Shown: positions 19,301-28,516, counted from the stretch's first letter. The stretch: DNA of 40,150 bases from Actinomycetota bacterium (GCA_015767405.1 JADWMG010000002.1:1-40150); one strand, 5' to 3'. Notes: generated by a model from the sequence alone, not told the origin. Translations and numbers: made by a program.

Positions 19301-19845
19301 CGCACCACGGCCTTCGCCACGTCGACTACCGAGCGGTTGTCAACAGACACCATGGCATCAGCAACTTCTCGATAGAGAGGTTCGCGATCCTGAGACATTT
19401 GTCGCAGCTTTGTTTCAGGATCATCGTCGAGCAGCGGCCGATGCACTCCGTTGCGGACCCGATCGAGCAGCAACTCGATATCCAGCATCAGCCAGACAAC
19501 ATGGGCGTCGGAGTCGATCAACAGTTGTCGGTTTCTGCCACTGAGTACCACTCCACCTCCTGTCGCTATCACCGACGGTTCATCCCGCTCAAGACTGTCG
19601 AGGAGTGTCTGGGTCTCCAGTTCCCGAAAGGCGGGCTCACCGTCGAACTCCCAGATCTCGCGGATTGTGCGCCCAACTCGTTCCTCGACCATTTCGTCCG
19701 AATCAAACAGCGGACGTTCGAGGCGCGATGCCAGCGTCCGCCCCACCGAAGACTTCCCAGACCCCATCATTCCGACGAGCACGATATGTGAGCGGTCGAG
19801 GGTCTTCCCTTTCCGCTCCACACCAGTCCCGGGCGCCTTCATCAC
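19288..19845 (-). CDS. aroK: Shikimate kinase
   Basis: It phosphorylates shikimate at the 3-hydroxyl with ATP. The P-loop is [12 protein letters not shown] (about residues 24-33), followed by [31 protein letters not shown], which carries the shikimate-binding Asp and Arg, then TGGGVV and the lid HRPLLDDDP. The two possible starts are GTG at 19845, overlapping the aroC stop as GTGA, or ATG one codon later at 19842. The N-terminal 17 or so residues before the kinase core are poorly conserved. The size, 184-185 residues, is normal. Confidence 0.96.
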   Translation of the reverse strand: MMKAPGTGVERKGKTLDRSHIVLVGMMGSGKSSVGRTLASRLERPLFDSDEMVEERVGRTIREIWEFDGEPAFRELETQTLLDSLERDEPSVIATGGGVVLSGRNRQLLIDSDAHVVWLMLDIELLLDRVRNGVHRPLLDDDPETKLRQMSQDREPLYREVADAMVSVDNRSVVDVAKAVVRCCG

Positions 19846-21008
19846 GACAAGGATGCGTTGAACGCCTCGGCGTTACGAACAAACTCGTCGACCGAGTCGC
19901 CACCAAACTTCCGTTGCGCCTCCCCGGCCAGGACCAGCGCGACCATTGTCTCAGCCACGACACCCATCGCTGGCACCGCCGTGACATCGGTTCGTTCCTT
20001 GAACGACACCGCCGATTCTTTGGTAGCCGTGTCGACAGTCTCGAGCGTTGGCACGTTGAGCGTCGCCAGCGGCTTCATCGCAGCCCGAACGACAAGGAGT
20101 TCGCCGGTCGAAATGCCGCCCTCGGTGCCCCCTGCGAGGGTGCTGCCACGCCGATACTCGAGAGCATCGGGGTCCCACGAGATGGGATCGTGCGCAGCAC
20201 TTCCGCGCCGAGCTGCGACCTCGAAACCGTCACCGATTTCGACGCCCTTCACGGCCTGGATACTCATCACCGCCTGGGCGAGAAGTGCGTCGAGTTTGCG
20301 GTCCCAATGCACGTGGCTACCGAGGCCAACCGGGACCCCGAATCCGAGCACCTCGACGACACCTCCGAGTGAATCACCGTCTTTGGCAGCAGCCTTGATC
20401 TCGGAAATCATCGCTTCGCTCGCATCGGAATCGAAGCAGCGGACTGGGCTGTCGTCGACACGAGCCAACTGATCAGGGGTAGGGCGATCTGCCGACGAGG
20501 AGACGCGAGCTGTACCCATCTGAATCACATGGGAGATGATCTCGACTCCGAGCGGTTGCAGCAGCGCTTTCGCAACAGCACCAGCGGCGACTCGGGCGGC
20601 CGTTTCACGGGCACTCGCTCGCTCAAGAACATCGCGCGCATCCGTGAACCCGTACTTCTGCATCCCGGCAAGGTCTGCGTGCCCCGGACGGACCTGCGTC
20701 AGCGGTTCTTTTGTCTGGCCAGGGGCTGGGTCCATCTCCTCGTGCCACTTGTCGCTGCGGAACCACTCGGTGTTCTTGATTTCGATCGCTACTGGAGAAC
20801 CCAGCGTGCGGCCATGGCGAACACCGCCGATCAAGGTGAGGTCGTCGACCTCGAATTTCTGACGCGGGCCCCTGCCATATCCAAGTCGACGACGGCTCAT
20901 TTCAGCCTGGATCTGCTCAACCGTGATCTGCAGACCCGCCGGCAGACCTTCCATCACGACAACAAGGCCTTGACCGTGAGATTCACCCGCCGTGAGATAC
21001 CGCAACAT
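19842..21008 (-). CDS. aroC: Chorismate synthase
   Basis: It converts EPSP to chorismate, the last common aromatic step, with reduced FMN as cofactor. The 388-residue protein starts [15 protein letters not shown], the N-terminal family signature, then has the [15 protein letters not shown] segment, [13 protein letters not shown], and the arginine- and serine-rich [19 protein letters not shown] late block [22 protein letters not shown] also matches the family. The ATG at 21008 was chosen; a TTG one codon earlier is possible but unnecessary. It lies 10 bp after aroE. Confidence 0.97.
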   Translation of the reverse strand: MLRYLTAGESHGQGLVVVMEGLPAGLQITVEQIQAEMSRRRLGYGRGPRQKFEVDDLTLIGGVRHGRTLGSPVAIEIKNTEWFRSDKWHEEMDPAPGQTKEPLTQVRPGHADLAGMQKYGFTDARDVLERASARETAARVAAGAVAKALLQPLGVEIISHVIQMGTARVSSSADRPTPDQLARVDDSPVRCFDSDASEAMISEIKAAAKDGDSLGGVVEVLGFGVPVGLGSHVHWDRKLDALLAQAVMSIQAVKGVEIGDGFEVAARRGSAAHDPISWDPDALEYRRGSTLAGGTEGGISTGELLVVRAAMKPLATLNVPTLETVDTATKESAVSFKERTDVTAVPAMGVVAETMVALVLAGEAQRKFGGDSVDEFVRNAEAFNASLS

Positions 21009-21018
21009 CAAGCCGAGA

Positions 21019-21852
21019 CTACCGTGAGCCGAGTTCGGCTTCGGCAGCGATTCGCATCACTGAGGCATCGGGCCTGACTCCCAGCCAACGCTCCTGCTGC
21101 AGAACTGCCTGTTGAATCAGCATCCCCAATCCATCAATCGTCCGCGCGCCCAGATCCGCTGCCTCGCTCAGCCAGGAAGTCCGCAGCGGGTGGTAAACGA
21201 GATCGACGACAACATGGTTGCCACGCAACAGCGAAGGGTCACACGGAAAATCGTTCCCGGTTGCCGTAGCGGGAGAAACGCCCATACCGATGCTCGTCGC
21301 GTTGACCACGATGTCGGCCTGACCGATATCGCTGGCTATCCCAACCGAGGCGACTCCTGCCAGCGTTGCCGCACTCTCCGCACGGTCCTGGGTGCGATTG
21401 ACAATGCTGATCTCGATTGCCCCCGCCCGCCCGAGAGCGTCGATCACAGAACGCGCAGCACCCCCCGCGCCAATGACGGCGACGCGCGTACCGGCGACAT
21501 CTACACCTTCTTCGTTGAGTGCGGCGACGAAGCCGGCGCCGTCTGTGCTTGACCCGACAAGATCGTCACCCTCCCAACTGACGGTGTTAACCGAGTGCAG
21601 TGCTCTGGCGGCAGGCTCGAGACGGTCGACGGCCGCCGCGACATCGGCCTTGTGCGGCATCGTGACGGACAATCCTGCGATGCCGAGCACGCGCATCGCG
21701 TGGATCGCATCCTCAGCGCGGCCTGGAGCGACCTTGAACGCAACGTACGACCAGTCGACGCCTGCCTCCTCGAACCCGGCACGGTGGATAGCCGGAGAAA
21801 GGCTGTGGTCGACGGGAGATCCGATCAATGCAGCCAAGGACCCCCAAGTCAC
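21019..21852 (-). CDS. aroE: Shikimate dehydrogenase
   Basis: It reduces 3-dehydroshikimate to shikimate with NADPH. The 277-residue protein has the N-terminal shikimate site [17 protein letters not shown], the catalytic lysine in SVTMPHK, and STDGAGF. The nucleotide-binding loop is [13 protein letters not shown], followed by NRTQDRA, the NADPH-preferring basic patch. The C-terminal [11 protein letters not shown] helix closes the fold. It starts with GTG, overlapping the mltG stop as GTGA (21849-21852). Confidence 0.95.
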   Translation of the reverse strand: MTWGSLAALIGSPVDHSLSPAIHRAGFEEAGVDWSYVAFKVAPGRAEDAIHAMRVLGIAGLSVTMPHKADVAAAVDRLEPAARALHSVNTVSWEGDDLVGSSTDGAGFVAALNEEGVDVAGTRVAVIGAGGAARSVIDALGRAGAIEISIVNRTQDRAESAATLAGVASVGIASDIGQADIVVNATSIGMGVSPATATGNDFPCDPSLLRGNHVVVDLVYHPLRTSWLSEAADLGARTIDGLGMLIQQAVLQQERWLGVRPDASVMRIAAEAELGSR

Positions 21853-23087
21853 AGGAGGCCTGCAGCCCGTGCCAGTTCGACGTTAGCGACATGCTGTTCG
21901 GGCGTTGCCGCGAAGACGTGGCTGCCATCTTCGTCAGCAAGGACATAGAACAGGTAGAAGCACTCCGACGGCTTTTCGAGCACCTTGCAAATCGGGTCAC
22001 CCGGGGCCGGATTCGGCGCTGGATTCAGAGCAGCGCGGATCGCCGCCCGCCCAGGGCTGGCGATCGGGGTCGGGGGTAGGCCTGTTCGTAAATAGGTGTT
22101 GTACGGGGTGTCGATCTGACGCAGTTCGGAGAATGGCAATTCCGGATCAATTCCGGCCTGGTCCCGGCCGTAGTACACAGACGCGTCGACCTGCAACGGG
22201 ATCGGGTTCTCTGGGTTGAACGCCGAAAGCAGCAGCCTGTTGTGGATCACTCGTGAGATCTTGTCCCGATCCTCAGGCACCTTCGCCTCGCGCTCGATCA
22301 GCGACGCAATGACCAATGTTTCGTATGGGGTGCGCCCAAGTGCGGCCGACTTGTTGACAATATCTTCCTGGTCGCCAACGCGCTCCATGAGGGCAATCAT
22401 GCGCTCGATGACCTGGCCCTCGCTCTCGGCGTTGGAGACCTGATACGTGTCGGGGAACAACATCCCCTCCAGTGATGAACTCCCAATTGGTTGCCACTGG
22501 GAACGGATCGTGCTGTCGCCAGAAACTGCCATGAAGTCTTCAGCACTCATGCGATCAACTGTCGCATCGAGCCGGAAGGCCATCTTTTCGAACGTGAAGC
22601 CCTCGGGAAATGTCACCTTGGAATAGGTCTGGCTCGGCGGAGTGCGCAAGCGGCCCAACACGTTCCCCATGTGGTCATTCGGGCGGAGTTCGTAGTAACC
22701 GGGCGTAATCTCCAGACCACCTTCTCGCTCTACGTACCAGCGGAAAACACCGGCGTCAGAAACGAGACCTTCATCCACGAGTCGCAACGACAACGATTCG
22801 AGATTGTCGGTCTCGTCGACTGTGAAGCTCTGAACGTCGCCAGGTGCACCCTCCGGGTTGATCTTGCCGACATACCACCATCCGACCGCACCGGCGATCA
22901 AGACGACCGCAATGCCCACGACCATTGACAGGTAAACGATCCATTTGATCGGGCGCGTCTGACGACGCAATCGCTCGACGGAGCCCGTCTGGTCGGTCTC
23001 GTCCCAAGGATCTGCCGGCCAGTCAAGAGCCGGCCGGTCGTCTGGATCGACCTGCGCCTCTGGTAGCAGCGGATCCAGCTGCTTCAC
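21849..23087 (-). CDS. mltG: Endolytic murein transglycosylase MltG
   Basis: MltG cleaves nascent peptidoglycan strands and is proposed to terminate glycan chains at the outer face of the membrane. The 412-residue protein has a charged cytosolic N-terminus, one transmembrane helix (about residues 47-72, IKWIVYLSMVVGIAVVLIAG), a LysM-like region (VDETDNLESLSLRL), and the YceG/MltG catalytic domain. That domain contains the catalytic glutamate in ASLIEREAKVPEDRDKISRVIHNRL, QVDASVYYG, and YNTYLRTGLPPTPIASPG. The start is taken as GTG at 23087 because it overlaps the ruvX stop (GTGA), like the neighbours; the frame is open to 23135. Confidence 0.93.
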   Translation of the reverse strand: MKQLDPLLPEAQVDPDDRPALDWPADPWDETDQTGSVERLRRQTRPIKWIVYLSMVVGIAVVLIAGAVGWWYVGKINPEGAPGDVQSFTVDETDNLESLSLRLVDEGLVSDAGVFRWYVEREGGLEITPGYYELRPNDHMGNVLGRLRTPPSQTYSKVTFPEGFTFEKMAFRLDATVDRMSAEDFMAVSGDSTIRSQWQPIGSSSLEGMLFPDTYQVSNAESEGQVIERMIALMERVGDQEDIVNKSAALGRTPYETLVIASLIEREAKVPEDRDKISRVIHNRLLLSAFNPENPIPLQVDASVYYGRDQAGIDPELPFSELRQIDTPYNTYLRTGLPPTPIASPGRAAIRAALNPAPNPAPGDPICKVLEKPSECFYLFYVLADEDGSHVFAATPEQHVANVELARAAGLL

Positions 23088-23560
23088 GATGGTGCACCGG
23101 CGCCGGGCCAGGTATTTCGGCGGTGCTCGAGCCAAGCCTGCAGCATTACAGCGGCGGCCACTTTGTCGACGACCTTTCGGCGAGCTTGCGCGTTGAGCCC
23201 CGCCTCGATCATCCCGCGCTCGGCGGTGACCGTCGTGAAACGCTCGTCGTACATCTCTACTGGCACTCCCGCGACGTTAGCGAGCTGGCGGGCCTCTGTT
23301 GTGGCAGCCTTGGCCGCTTTTCCGTGGCTGCCATCGAGCGACAATGGAAGGCCAACCACAACCACTTCGGCCTCCTCGACGCGTACCAGTTCGGCGATTG
23401 CAGCATGGTCGTGACGCCGAGACTTCGAACGGTGCACCGTTGTGAGAGCCGAAGCAATTGTCCCAGAGGTGTCGCTCACCGCGATCCCGATTCGTTTTGA
23501 ACCCAGGTCGACCCCTAGCGCACGGACACCTGGCGGTCGACCGTCGCTCAGCGATGTCAC
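23084..23560 (-). CDS. ruvX: Holliday junction resolvase-like RuvX/YqgF
   Basis: This RNase H-fold nuclease family is linked to pre-16S rRNA end processing and, in mycobacteria, to Holliday junction resolution. The 158 residues contain the first acidic site in GVDLGSKRIGIAVSD, the second region VVVGLPLSLDGSHGKAA, VEMYDERFTTVTAE, and the last acidic residue in KVVDKVAAAVMLQAWL, so all catalytic acids appear present. GTG start, overlapping the alaS stop (GTGA, 23557-23560). The alaS-ruvX-mltG-aroE order is conserved in Actinomycetota. Confidence 0.95.
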   Translation of the reverse strand: MTSLSDGRPPGVRALGVDLGSKRIGIAVSDTSGTIASALTTVHRSKSRRHDHAAIAELVRVEEAEVVVVGLPLSLDGSHGKAAKAATTEARQLANVAGVPVEMYDERFTTVTAERGMIEAGLNAQARRKVVDKVAAAVMLQAWLEHRRNTWPGAGAPS

Positions 23561-26175
23561 GTTAGGGCGGCGAGAACCTCTGCCGCGGCGGTGGCTGCAA
23601 GACCAAGTGCATCCGGGATACCAGCGATGTCTTTGCCGCCAGCGGTAGCTATGTCACCCTTGCCGCCCCCACCGCCGCCGACTGCCTTCGCCGCCGACTT
23701 GAGCAGAACGGACGCAGGCTGCGGGCTTCCAGGTGGAACCGCGGCTACCAAGCCGACCCCGCCGGTGTTGGTTTCGCCGATCAGGACCACAATTCGAATC
23801 TCAGGTTGCTGGCGCACAGCGGCTGCCAACTCACGTAGCTCGCCCGGGCTCAGCCCATCGACTTGCGTGATAACGACGCCGTCGTGAGCGATCGCTGCCA
23901 GTTCGCTCGCGCGCCCCATCGCCAGTTGACTGCGAAGGCCCTTGATTTCGTCATTCAGCACCTTCATCTCGTCGAGCTTGCGCTGAACACCAGCCAGCAA
24001 ATCGTCGGATTGTGTCCCGACGAGACGTGCAGCGTCAGTCAGCAGTTGTTCGTCACGCTGGAGCAGCGCGACACTTTCCTCACCGGTTATTGCTTCGATC
24101 CTGCGGAGGTTCGAGCCGATCGACGACTCACTGATCACCTTTATCGTGCCGATGTCACCGGTTGCTCGCACATGCGTACCGCCACACAGTTCGGTCGATG
24201 ACCCGGCCTCGAGGACACGCACGATGTCTCCGTACTTGTCGCCGAAGAACGCGATGGCCCCGAGCGATTCCGCTTCGTCCTTGCTTGTTTCGAAAACGCG
24301 TGTGGGAGTGTTGGCGAGCGTCTCGAGGTTGGCCAGGCGCTCTATCTCCTCGATCTGGTCCTGGCTGACCCCCTCGTAGTGGGAGAAGTCGAACCGCAGC
24401 CGGTCAGGGCCGACCATCGAACCGGCCTGCTTCACGTGCTCGCCCAGAACCTGACGCAAGGCATGATGCAGGAGGTGCGTCGCTGTGTGGTTTCGCCGAA
24501 TCGAGGCACGCCGGGGGATGTCTATCGAAGCGGTGGCCACCTGCCCTGAGGTAATCGTGCCAGAGATGACGCGGCAGCGATGACGGCGCAGGTTTGGAAG
24601 CGCGAACGTCGAGTCGAGCACATCAGCCGTGCCGGTTTCGGTGCCGATTATCCCAGTGTCTCCGACCTGGCCACCGGATTCCGCGTAGAACGGCGTGCGG
24701 TCGAGGAAAATCTCAACCTCACCTTCGGGCCCTTCAGGACCTTCGGTTACTGCCAACACCCGACACTCAGCGGTGTCGACCTCGTAGCCGACGAACTCGG
24801 TGATCCCGAATTGCTCCATGATCTCTCGATACCCATCGAGGCTCGCTGCGTCGACGCCGCCCTTCTGAGCTGCCTTCGCTCGCTCACGCTGGTCGGTCAT
24901 GTTTTCGTCGAACTCGTCGAGGTCCACACCGACATCACGTTCCGCGGCGATCTCCTGTGTCAATTCAAGTGGGAATCCATAGGTGTCATGGAGGAGAAAG
25001 GCAGTTGAACCGGAGAGCTCTTCTGCATCGTCTTCCAACTCGGTTTCGAGGATTGTGAGACCGTTCTTGAGGGTTTGCCGGAACCGCTCTTCTTCCTTGG
25101 TCATCACGCTCACCACGAAGTCACGGTTCTTCACGATGTCGGGATACGCATTACCCATGACATCGATTGCGGTTTCGGTGAGCCGTGGCATTACGAGCTT
25201 GTCGGTGCCGAGCATGTACGCGTAGCGGACCGCGCGGCGGATGATTCGGCGCAGCACATAGCCGCGCGCTTCGTTTGACGGAAAGACGCCGTCGTTGATC
25301 AACATCGCCCCGGAACGGGCATGTTCGGCCAACACTCGCATGGCAAAACTGTCGCGATCTTCGTAGTCGCCAACCCGGTACGACTTGCCGGTGATAGAGC
25401 ACGCCTCTTCGATCAGCGGCAGCATCAGGTCGGTTTCCCAAACCGAATCGACATTCTGAACCAGCGCCAGAATCCGTTCTAGACCGGCCCCGGTATCGAT
25501 CGACGGCTTGGGCAATGGCGTACGCGTGCCGTCGGGTGACTGGTCGAACTGCATGAAGACGAGGTTCCAGAACTCCATGAAACGGTCGCCCGCAGGGTCG
25601 CCCAGTGGGCCTCCCTCGGGACCAAAAGATGGACCGCGATCGATATGTAGTTCGCTGCAGGGCCCGCACGGGCCGGTGTCGCCCATCTGCCAGTAGTTGT
25701 CGGCGTCGCCAAGCCGCTGGATCCGATCCATCGGGACACCGACTATCTCGTGCCAGATCGCCTCAGCTTCATCGTCGGACTCATGAACGGTGACCCACAG
25801 TTGGTCGCCGTCGAAGCCCCACTCTTCGGTGACGAGATCCCAACTCCAAGGGATCGCCTTCTCCTTGAAATAGTCGCCGAAGCTGAAGTTGCCCAACATC
25901 TCGAAGAACACCAAGTGACGCTTGGTCCGTCCGACGTCGTCGAGGTCGTTGTGCTTGCCCCCAGCCCTGGCACATTTCTGCGAGTTGACTGCCCTCTTGA
26001 ACGGCGGTTTCTCGTCACCGACGAAGTACGACTTGAACGGCACCATTCCTGCGACGTTGAACAACACGGTTGGGTCGTGCGGGATCAAACTGGCCGAGGG
26101 CACAATCGTGTGTTCCTTCTCGGCGAAGTACTCGCAGAACGAATCGCGGAGTTGATCGGCGGTCATCGACTTCAT
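23557..26175 (-). CDS. alaS: Alanyl-tRNA synthetase
   Basis: It charges tRNA-Ala and hydrolyses mischarged Ser- and Gly-tRNA-Ala. The 872-residue, full-length protein has the class II catalytic core at residues 1-250 (SASLIPHDPTVLFNVAGMVPFK, RAVNSQKCARAGGKHNDLDDVG, FEMLGNFSFGDYFK). The editing domain has zinc-type motifs HTATHLLHHALR (about 560) and CGGTHV (about 664), and the C-Ala domain carries a glycine run GGGGGGKGD near 836. It is the first gene of the minus-strand block. ATG at 26175 is used; a second ATG three codons in (26166) is possible. No T-box leader fits in the short upstream gap. Confidence 0.98.
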   Translation of the reverse strand: MKSMTADQLRDSFCEYFAEKEHTIVPSASLIPHDPTVLFNVAGMVPFKSYFVGDEKPPFKRAVNSQKCARAGGKHNDLDDVGRTKRHLVFFEMLGNFSFGDYFKEKAIPWSWDLVTEEWGFDGDQLWVTVHESDDEAEAIWHEIVGVPMDRIQRLGDADNYWQMGDTGPCGPCSELHIDRGPSFGPEGGPLGDPAGDRFMEFWNLVFMQFDQSPDGTRTPLPKPSIDTGAGLERILALVQNVDSVWETDLMLPLIEEACSITGKSYRVGDYEDRDSFAMRVLAEHARSGAMLINDGVFPSNEARGYVLRRIIRRAVRYAYMLGTDKLVMPRLTETAIDVMGNAYPDIVKNRDFVVSVMTKEEERFRQTLKNGLTILETELEDDAEELSGSTAFLLHDTYGFPLELTQEIAAERDVGVDLDEFDENMTDQRERAKAAQKGGVDAASLDGYREIMEQFGITEFVGYEVDTAECRVLAVTEGPEGPEGEVEIFLDRTPFYAESGGQVGDTGIIGTETGTADVLDSTFALPNLRRHRCRVISGTITSGQVATASIDIPRRASIRRNHTATHLLHHALRQVLGEHVKQAGSMVGPDRLRFDFSHYEGVSQDQIEEIERLANLETLANTPTRVFETSKDEAESLGAIAFFGDKYGDIVRVLEAGSSTELCGGTHVRATGDIGTIKVISESSIGSNLRRIEAITGEESVALLQRDEQLLTDAARLVGTQSDDLLAGVQRKLDEMKVLNDEIKGLRSQLAMGRASELAAIAHDGVVITQVDGLSPGELRELAAAVRQQPEIRIVVLIGETNTGGVGLVAAVPPGSPQPASVLLKSAAKAVGGGGGGKGDIATAGGKDIAGIPDALGLAATAAAEVLAALT

Positions 26176-26253
26176 GAGATGTCCGATACACGGGTCAGGA
26201 TGATGCTGGTCATATCGATGGCGATCCTATCGACGCCTGTAGCTTCCCTCGGA

Positions 26254-27015
26254 GTGAGTTCCAGTACACACAGTCCCGACGACATCCACGAGTGGGTCAG
26301 CTTCGAAGATCCGGCTGAGCATCGTACGTGGCTCTTCGACGCCACGTACCTGGCATCGAACTACATGTGCATCTACGGATGTGGTTGCAAGGGCATACTC
26401 GATGAACCGTCGACAGATCTCCAGCAAGGGTGTTGCAGCTATGGCGCACATTTCGCCGACAAGGCTGATGTGAAGAACCTGAAACGGCATGCGGAGCGCG
26501 TCAAGCCTGAACACATGCAGTTCCATGCCAAAGCTCGCAAGAAGGGCTACCTTCGCCCTGGCGACCCTGACGACGACGGCAAACCGACGACAAAGACGCG
26601 GCTCGTGGACGATGCTTGCATCTTCCTGAATCGACCGGGCTTCAAGGGCGGAGTGGGCTGTGCGCTGCACATTGCGGCGCTCGATGCAGACGAACGGCCG
26701 CTCGATTGGAAACCCCAGGTGTGTTGGCAGGTTCCTATCCGCCTCGAGCACTCAACCGATGAATCCGGCCATGTGACATCGCGTCTGCGTGAGTGGAAAC
26801 GCCGCGACTGGGGCAAAGGTGGCAGCGAGTTCGGCTGGTGGTGTACCGAGGAAGCGGAAGCATTCGTCGGCAGCGAGCCGCTCTATCGCTCTGCACGCGA
26901 AGAGATCATCGAGTTGATTGGCGAGGCCAATTATCGCGAGATGGTGGTGCTGCTGGAACGCCCGGACTGGGTTGCGCTCCCGCACCCGGCGGTACGACGC
27001 TCGAACATAACGTGA
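26254..27015 (+). CDS. Conserved cysteine-rich actinobacterial protein
   Basis: About 253 residues with no assigned function. Cysteines cluster at 39, 43, 45, 60 and 61 (CIYGCGC, then GCCSYGAHF), with others at 122 (ACIFLNRPGF), 136 (GCALHIAAL), 157 (QVCWQVP) and 197 (WWCTEE). The pattern recalls YkgJ-type CxxCxxCC proteins thought to hold zinc or an iron-sulfur cluster, and closely similar proteins are widespread in Actinomycetota. The start is uncertain: GTG at 26254 fits homologue length as I recall it, while ATG at 26200 or 26218 would add up to 18 hydrophobic residues. It is divergent from alaS and may share its promoter region. Confidence 0.75.
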   Translation: MSSSTHSPDDIHEWVSFEDPAEHRTWLFDATYLASNYMCIYGCGCKGILDEPSTDLQQGCCSYGAHFADKADVKNLKRHAERVKPEHMQFHAKARKKGYLRPGDPDDDGKPTTKTRLVDDACIFLNRPGFKGGVGCALHIAALDADERPLDWKPQVCWQVPIRLEHSTDESGHVTSRLREWKRRDWGKGGSEFGWWCTEEAEAFVGSEPLYRSAREEIIELIGEANYREMVVLLERPDWVALPHPAVRRSNIT

Positions 27016-27028
27016 GGGGTCTGACCCC
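27016..27028. repeat. GGGGTCTGACCCC palindrome after a stop codon
   Basis: This odd-length perfect palindrome follows directly on the stop codon of the cysteine-rich protein and lies between two convergent genes. It could form a 5-bp stem with a CTG loop and help end transcription, but has no T-run. A nearly identical 12-mer occurs at 18255-18266 inside pepQ, where it is coding. Confidence 0.4.
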
Positions 27029-27039
27029 AACCGTTACGG

Positions 27040-27240
27040 TCAGTCGTCGGCTGGGTCGTCGTCGTCGTCGAAGGTGACGCCGTACTTCTCGGCCAGAGCC
27101 GCGTACTCGTCGTCTTCGCTGGGTTCGCTCTCGCCCTCTGTTGAGGCAGAGCGATCGCCAAAGCCCAAATCAAAGGCTCCTGGGCCGGACTGCTTCAGTT
27201 TTCTCGCCTCTTCGAATCGGCGATGACGACCCTTCTTCAC
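27040..27240 (-). CDS. Small charged protein, unknown function
   Basis: A 66-residue protein with a basic N-terminal third (KKGRHRRFEEARKLKQ) and a strongly acidic C-terminal end (EDDEYAALAEKYGVTFDDDDDPADD), with no hydrophobic segment. The Asp run is encoded by a GTC repeat on the plus strand. The basic helix could contact nucleic acid; this is inference. Support for being real: a GGGAG ribosome-binding site 7 nt before the GTG start, a plausible promoter, and amino-acid composition unlike a shadow frame. It sits downstream of rnd, 24 bp from the convergent cysteine-rich gene. I do not recognise a named family. Confidence 0.65.
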   Translation of the reverse strand: MKKGRHRRFEEARKLKQSGPGAFDLGFGDRSASTEGESEPSEDDEYAALAEKYGVTFDDDDDPADD

Positions 27241-27252
27241 GACAGGGCTCCC

Positions 27253-27280
27253 ACACTAGAAATCTGACAACGGGCAGCAA
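27253..27280 (-). promoter_or_regulatory. Putative promoter of the small charged protein gene
   Basis: On the minus strand, TTGCTG (27275-27280) is followed after 16 bp by TAGTGT (27253-27258), a TANNNT -10 box. The GTG start at 27240 is 12 nt downstream, giving a very short leader. It fits a sigma-70-type promoter but rests on pattern alone. Confidence 0.4.
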
Positions 27281-27327
27281 TTGTACCGGCATGGGCAGGC
27301 ATTTCGCGGGCATTCCGCAAGCAACGC

Positions 27328-28503
27328 TCAATCGGACACAGAGATCAAGCGCAACCGGCCCTGACCGTCGAATGTAAGGCCTGCTTCTCCACCAACGAGG
27401 CGACGAATACCGTCGCCCAACAATTCAGATCGCCATCCGGTCGCCAATCGGGCATCTTCGTCTTCACGAAGGAACGCCACGATGTCAGAACGCGTCGCCA
27501 GTAGGGCTGTGTCGAGCTTCTCATCCCGGGCGAGTTGGCCAACCCAAGCCGAGATCAAGGTGATCGCCGGACGCAGATTCCGGTCGAGATCGTCAGCGGA
27601 CGGAGGGCTCGGAGGGGGTTCGGACTCTTTTCCCTGTCGAACCGCTTCGAGAATCTCCTCGGCCATGCCGCCTCGTGAATGGCGCTCATCGATACCGCGG
27701 GCCTGCTTCAACTCCTTCGCGGTGGTCGGCGCCCGCTGCGACACCCCAAGGATCGCTAGGTCGGGCAATACCTGACGCACTGGAATATCGACTCTCATTG
27801 CTCGACGCTCGCGCCATGCTGCGACCGAGCGGGCGACAGCGCGCGCACCGGGCCGTAACGATCGGGCATCTTTGAGACGCAACCACGCGTCGTCCGGTAC
27901 CGAACCACTCACGGGCCGGGTTCGGAGTTGTTCACATGCATCTTCGGCCCAGGTCAGACGCTCGGCATCTGTGAGCTGTTCGATGAGAGAATCATGCAGC
28001 TGTAGGAGATACTCGACGTCGACCGCGGCGTACTGGCGCTGATTGTCAGTGAGCGGCCGACGTAACCAGTCGGTCAAACGATCGCCCTTGGCGGGAGTGA
28101 CCCCGACTTCGCCCTGAAGCAAAGACACGAGGGACGGCGTTCCGTAGCCAACAAAACCTGCCGCAAGTTGAGTGTCGAACATCTGCCGAGGAACCGAGCC
28201 AACAGCGTGCGTCAGAACATCGAGGTCCTGCTGGGCGGCATGGATGACGCAAAGCGAATTCGACGCGAAAAGCGCGTCGAACACCTTGACGTCGACAGCC
28301 AGCGGGTCAATCAGCGCAGTCTCCTGGCCATCGCCGGTCGACCAGGCGACTTGCATCAACGCCAGCCTCGGGTAGTAAGTGCGTTCACGGTGGAACTCGG
28401 TGTCGAGGGCGTACCGAGGCTCGTCGATCAGTGTGTCGATGATCTTGTCGAGATCATCTTGCCGATCGACCCATCGATAGTCGATCGGGCCCGGTCGTTG
28501 CAT
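27328..28503 (-). CDS. rnd: Ribonuclease D
   Basis: A 3'-to-5' DEDD-family exoribonuclease that trims tRNA and other stable RNA precursors. The 391-residue protein has Exo I (ALDTEFHRERTYYP), Exo II (VIHAAQQDLDVL) and Exo III (QRQYAAVDVEYLLQL, with the tyrosine of the DEDDy type). An HRDC domain follows at about 205-290 (ARAVARSVAAWRERRAMRVDIPVRQVL), with a second HRDC-like C-terminal part. ATG at 28503 is used; it sits only 2 nt after a GAGGAG sequence, so GTG at 28524 or 28533, overlapping the rhodanese gene, may be the true start. It is co-directional with the rhodanese gene. Confidence 0.92.
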   Translation of the reverse strand: MQRPGPIDYRWVDRQDDLDKIIDTLIDEPRYALDTEFHRERTYYPRLALMQVAWSTGDGQETALIDPLAVDVKVFDALFASNSLCVIHAAQQDLDVLTHAVGSVPRQMFDTQLAAGFVGYGTPSLVSLLQGEVGVTPAKGDRLTDWLRRPLTDNQRQYAAVDVEYLLQLHDSLIEQLTDAERLTWAEDACEQLRTRPVSGSVPDDAWLRLKDARSLRPGARAVARSVAAWRERRAMRVDIPVRQVLPDLAILGVSQRAPTTAKELKQARGIDERHSRGGMAEEILEAVRQGKESEPPPSPPSADDLDRNLRPAITLISAWVGQLARDEKLDTALLATRSDIVAFLREDEDARLATGWRSELLGDGIRRLVGGEAGLTFDGQGRLRLISVSD

Positions 28504-28516
28504 TTCTCCTCGGCGG

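Noticed and set aside
25750-26253. Long upstream extension of the cysteine-rich protein into alaS
   Set aside because: It is antisense to the conserved alaS N-terminus and lacks any family feature; the real start is between 26200 and 26254.
26176-26253. T-box riboswitch or other leader upstream of alaS
   Set aside because: The gap is only 78 bp, with no specifier-loop or T-box sequence; a TAGGAT box exists (26224-26229, minus) but no matching -35.
27056-27070. GTC trinucleotide run
   Set aside because: It encodes the Asp run of the small charged protein and is short; coding bias explains it.
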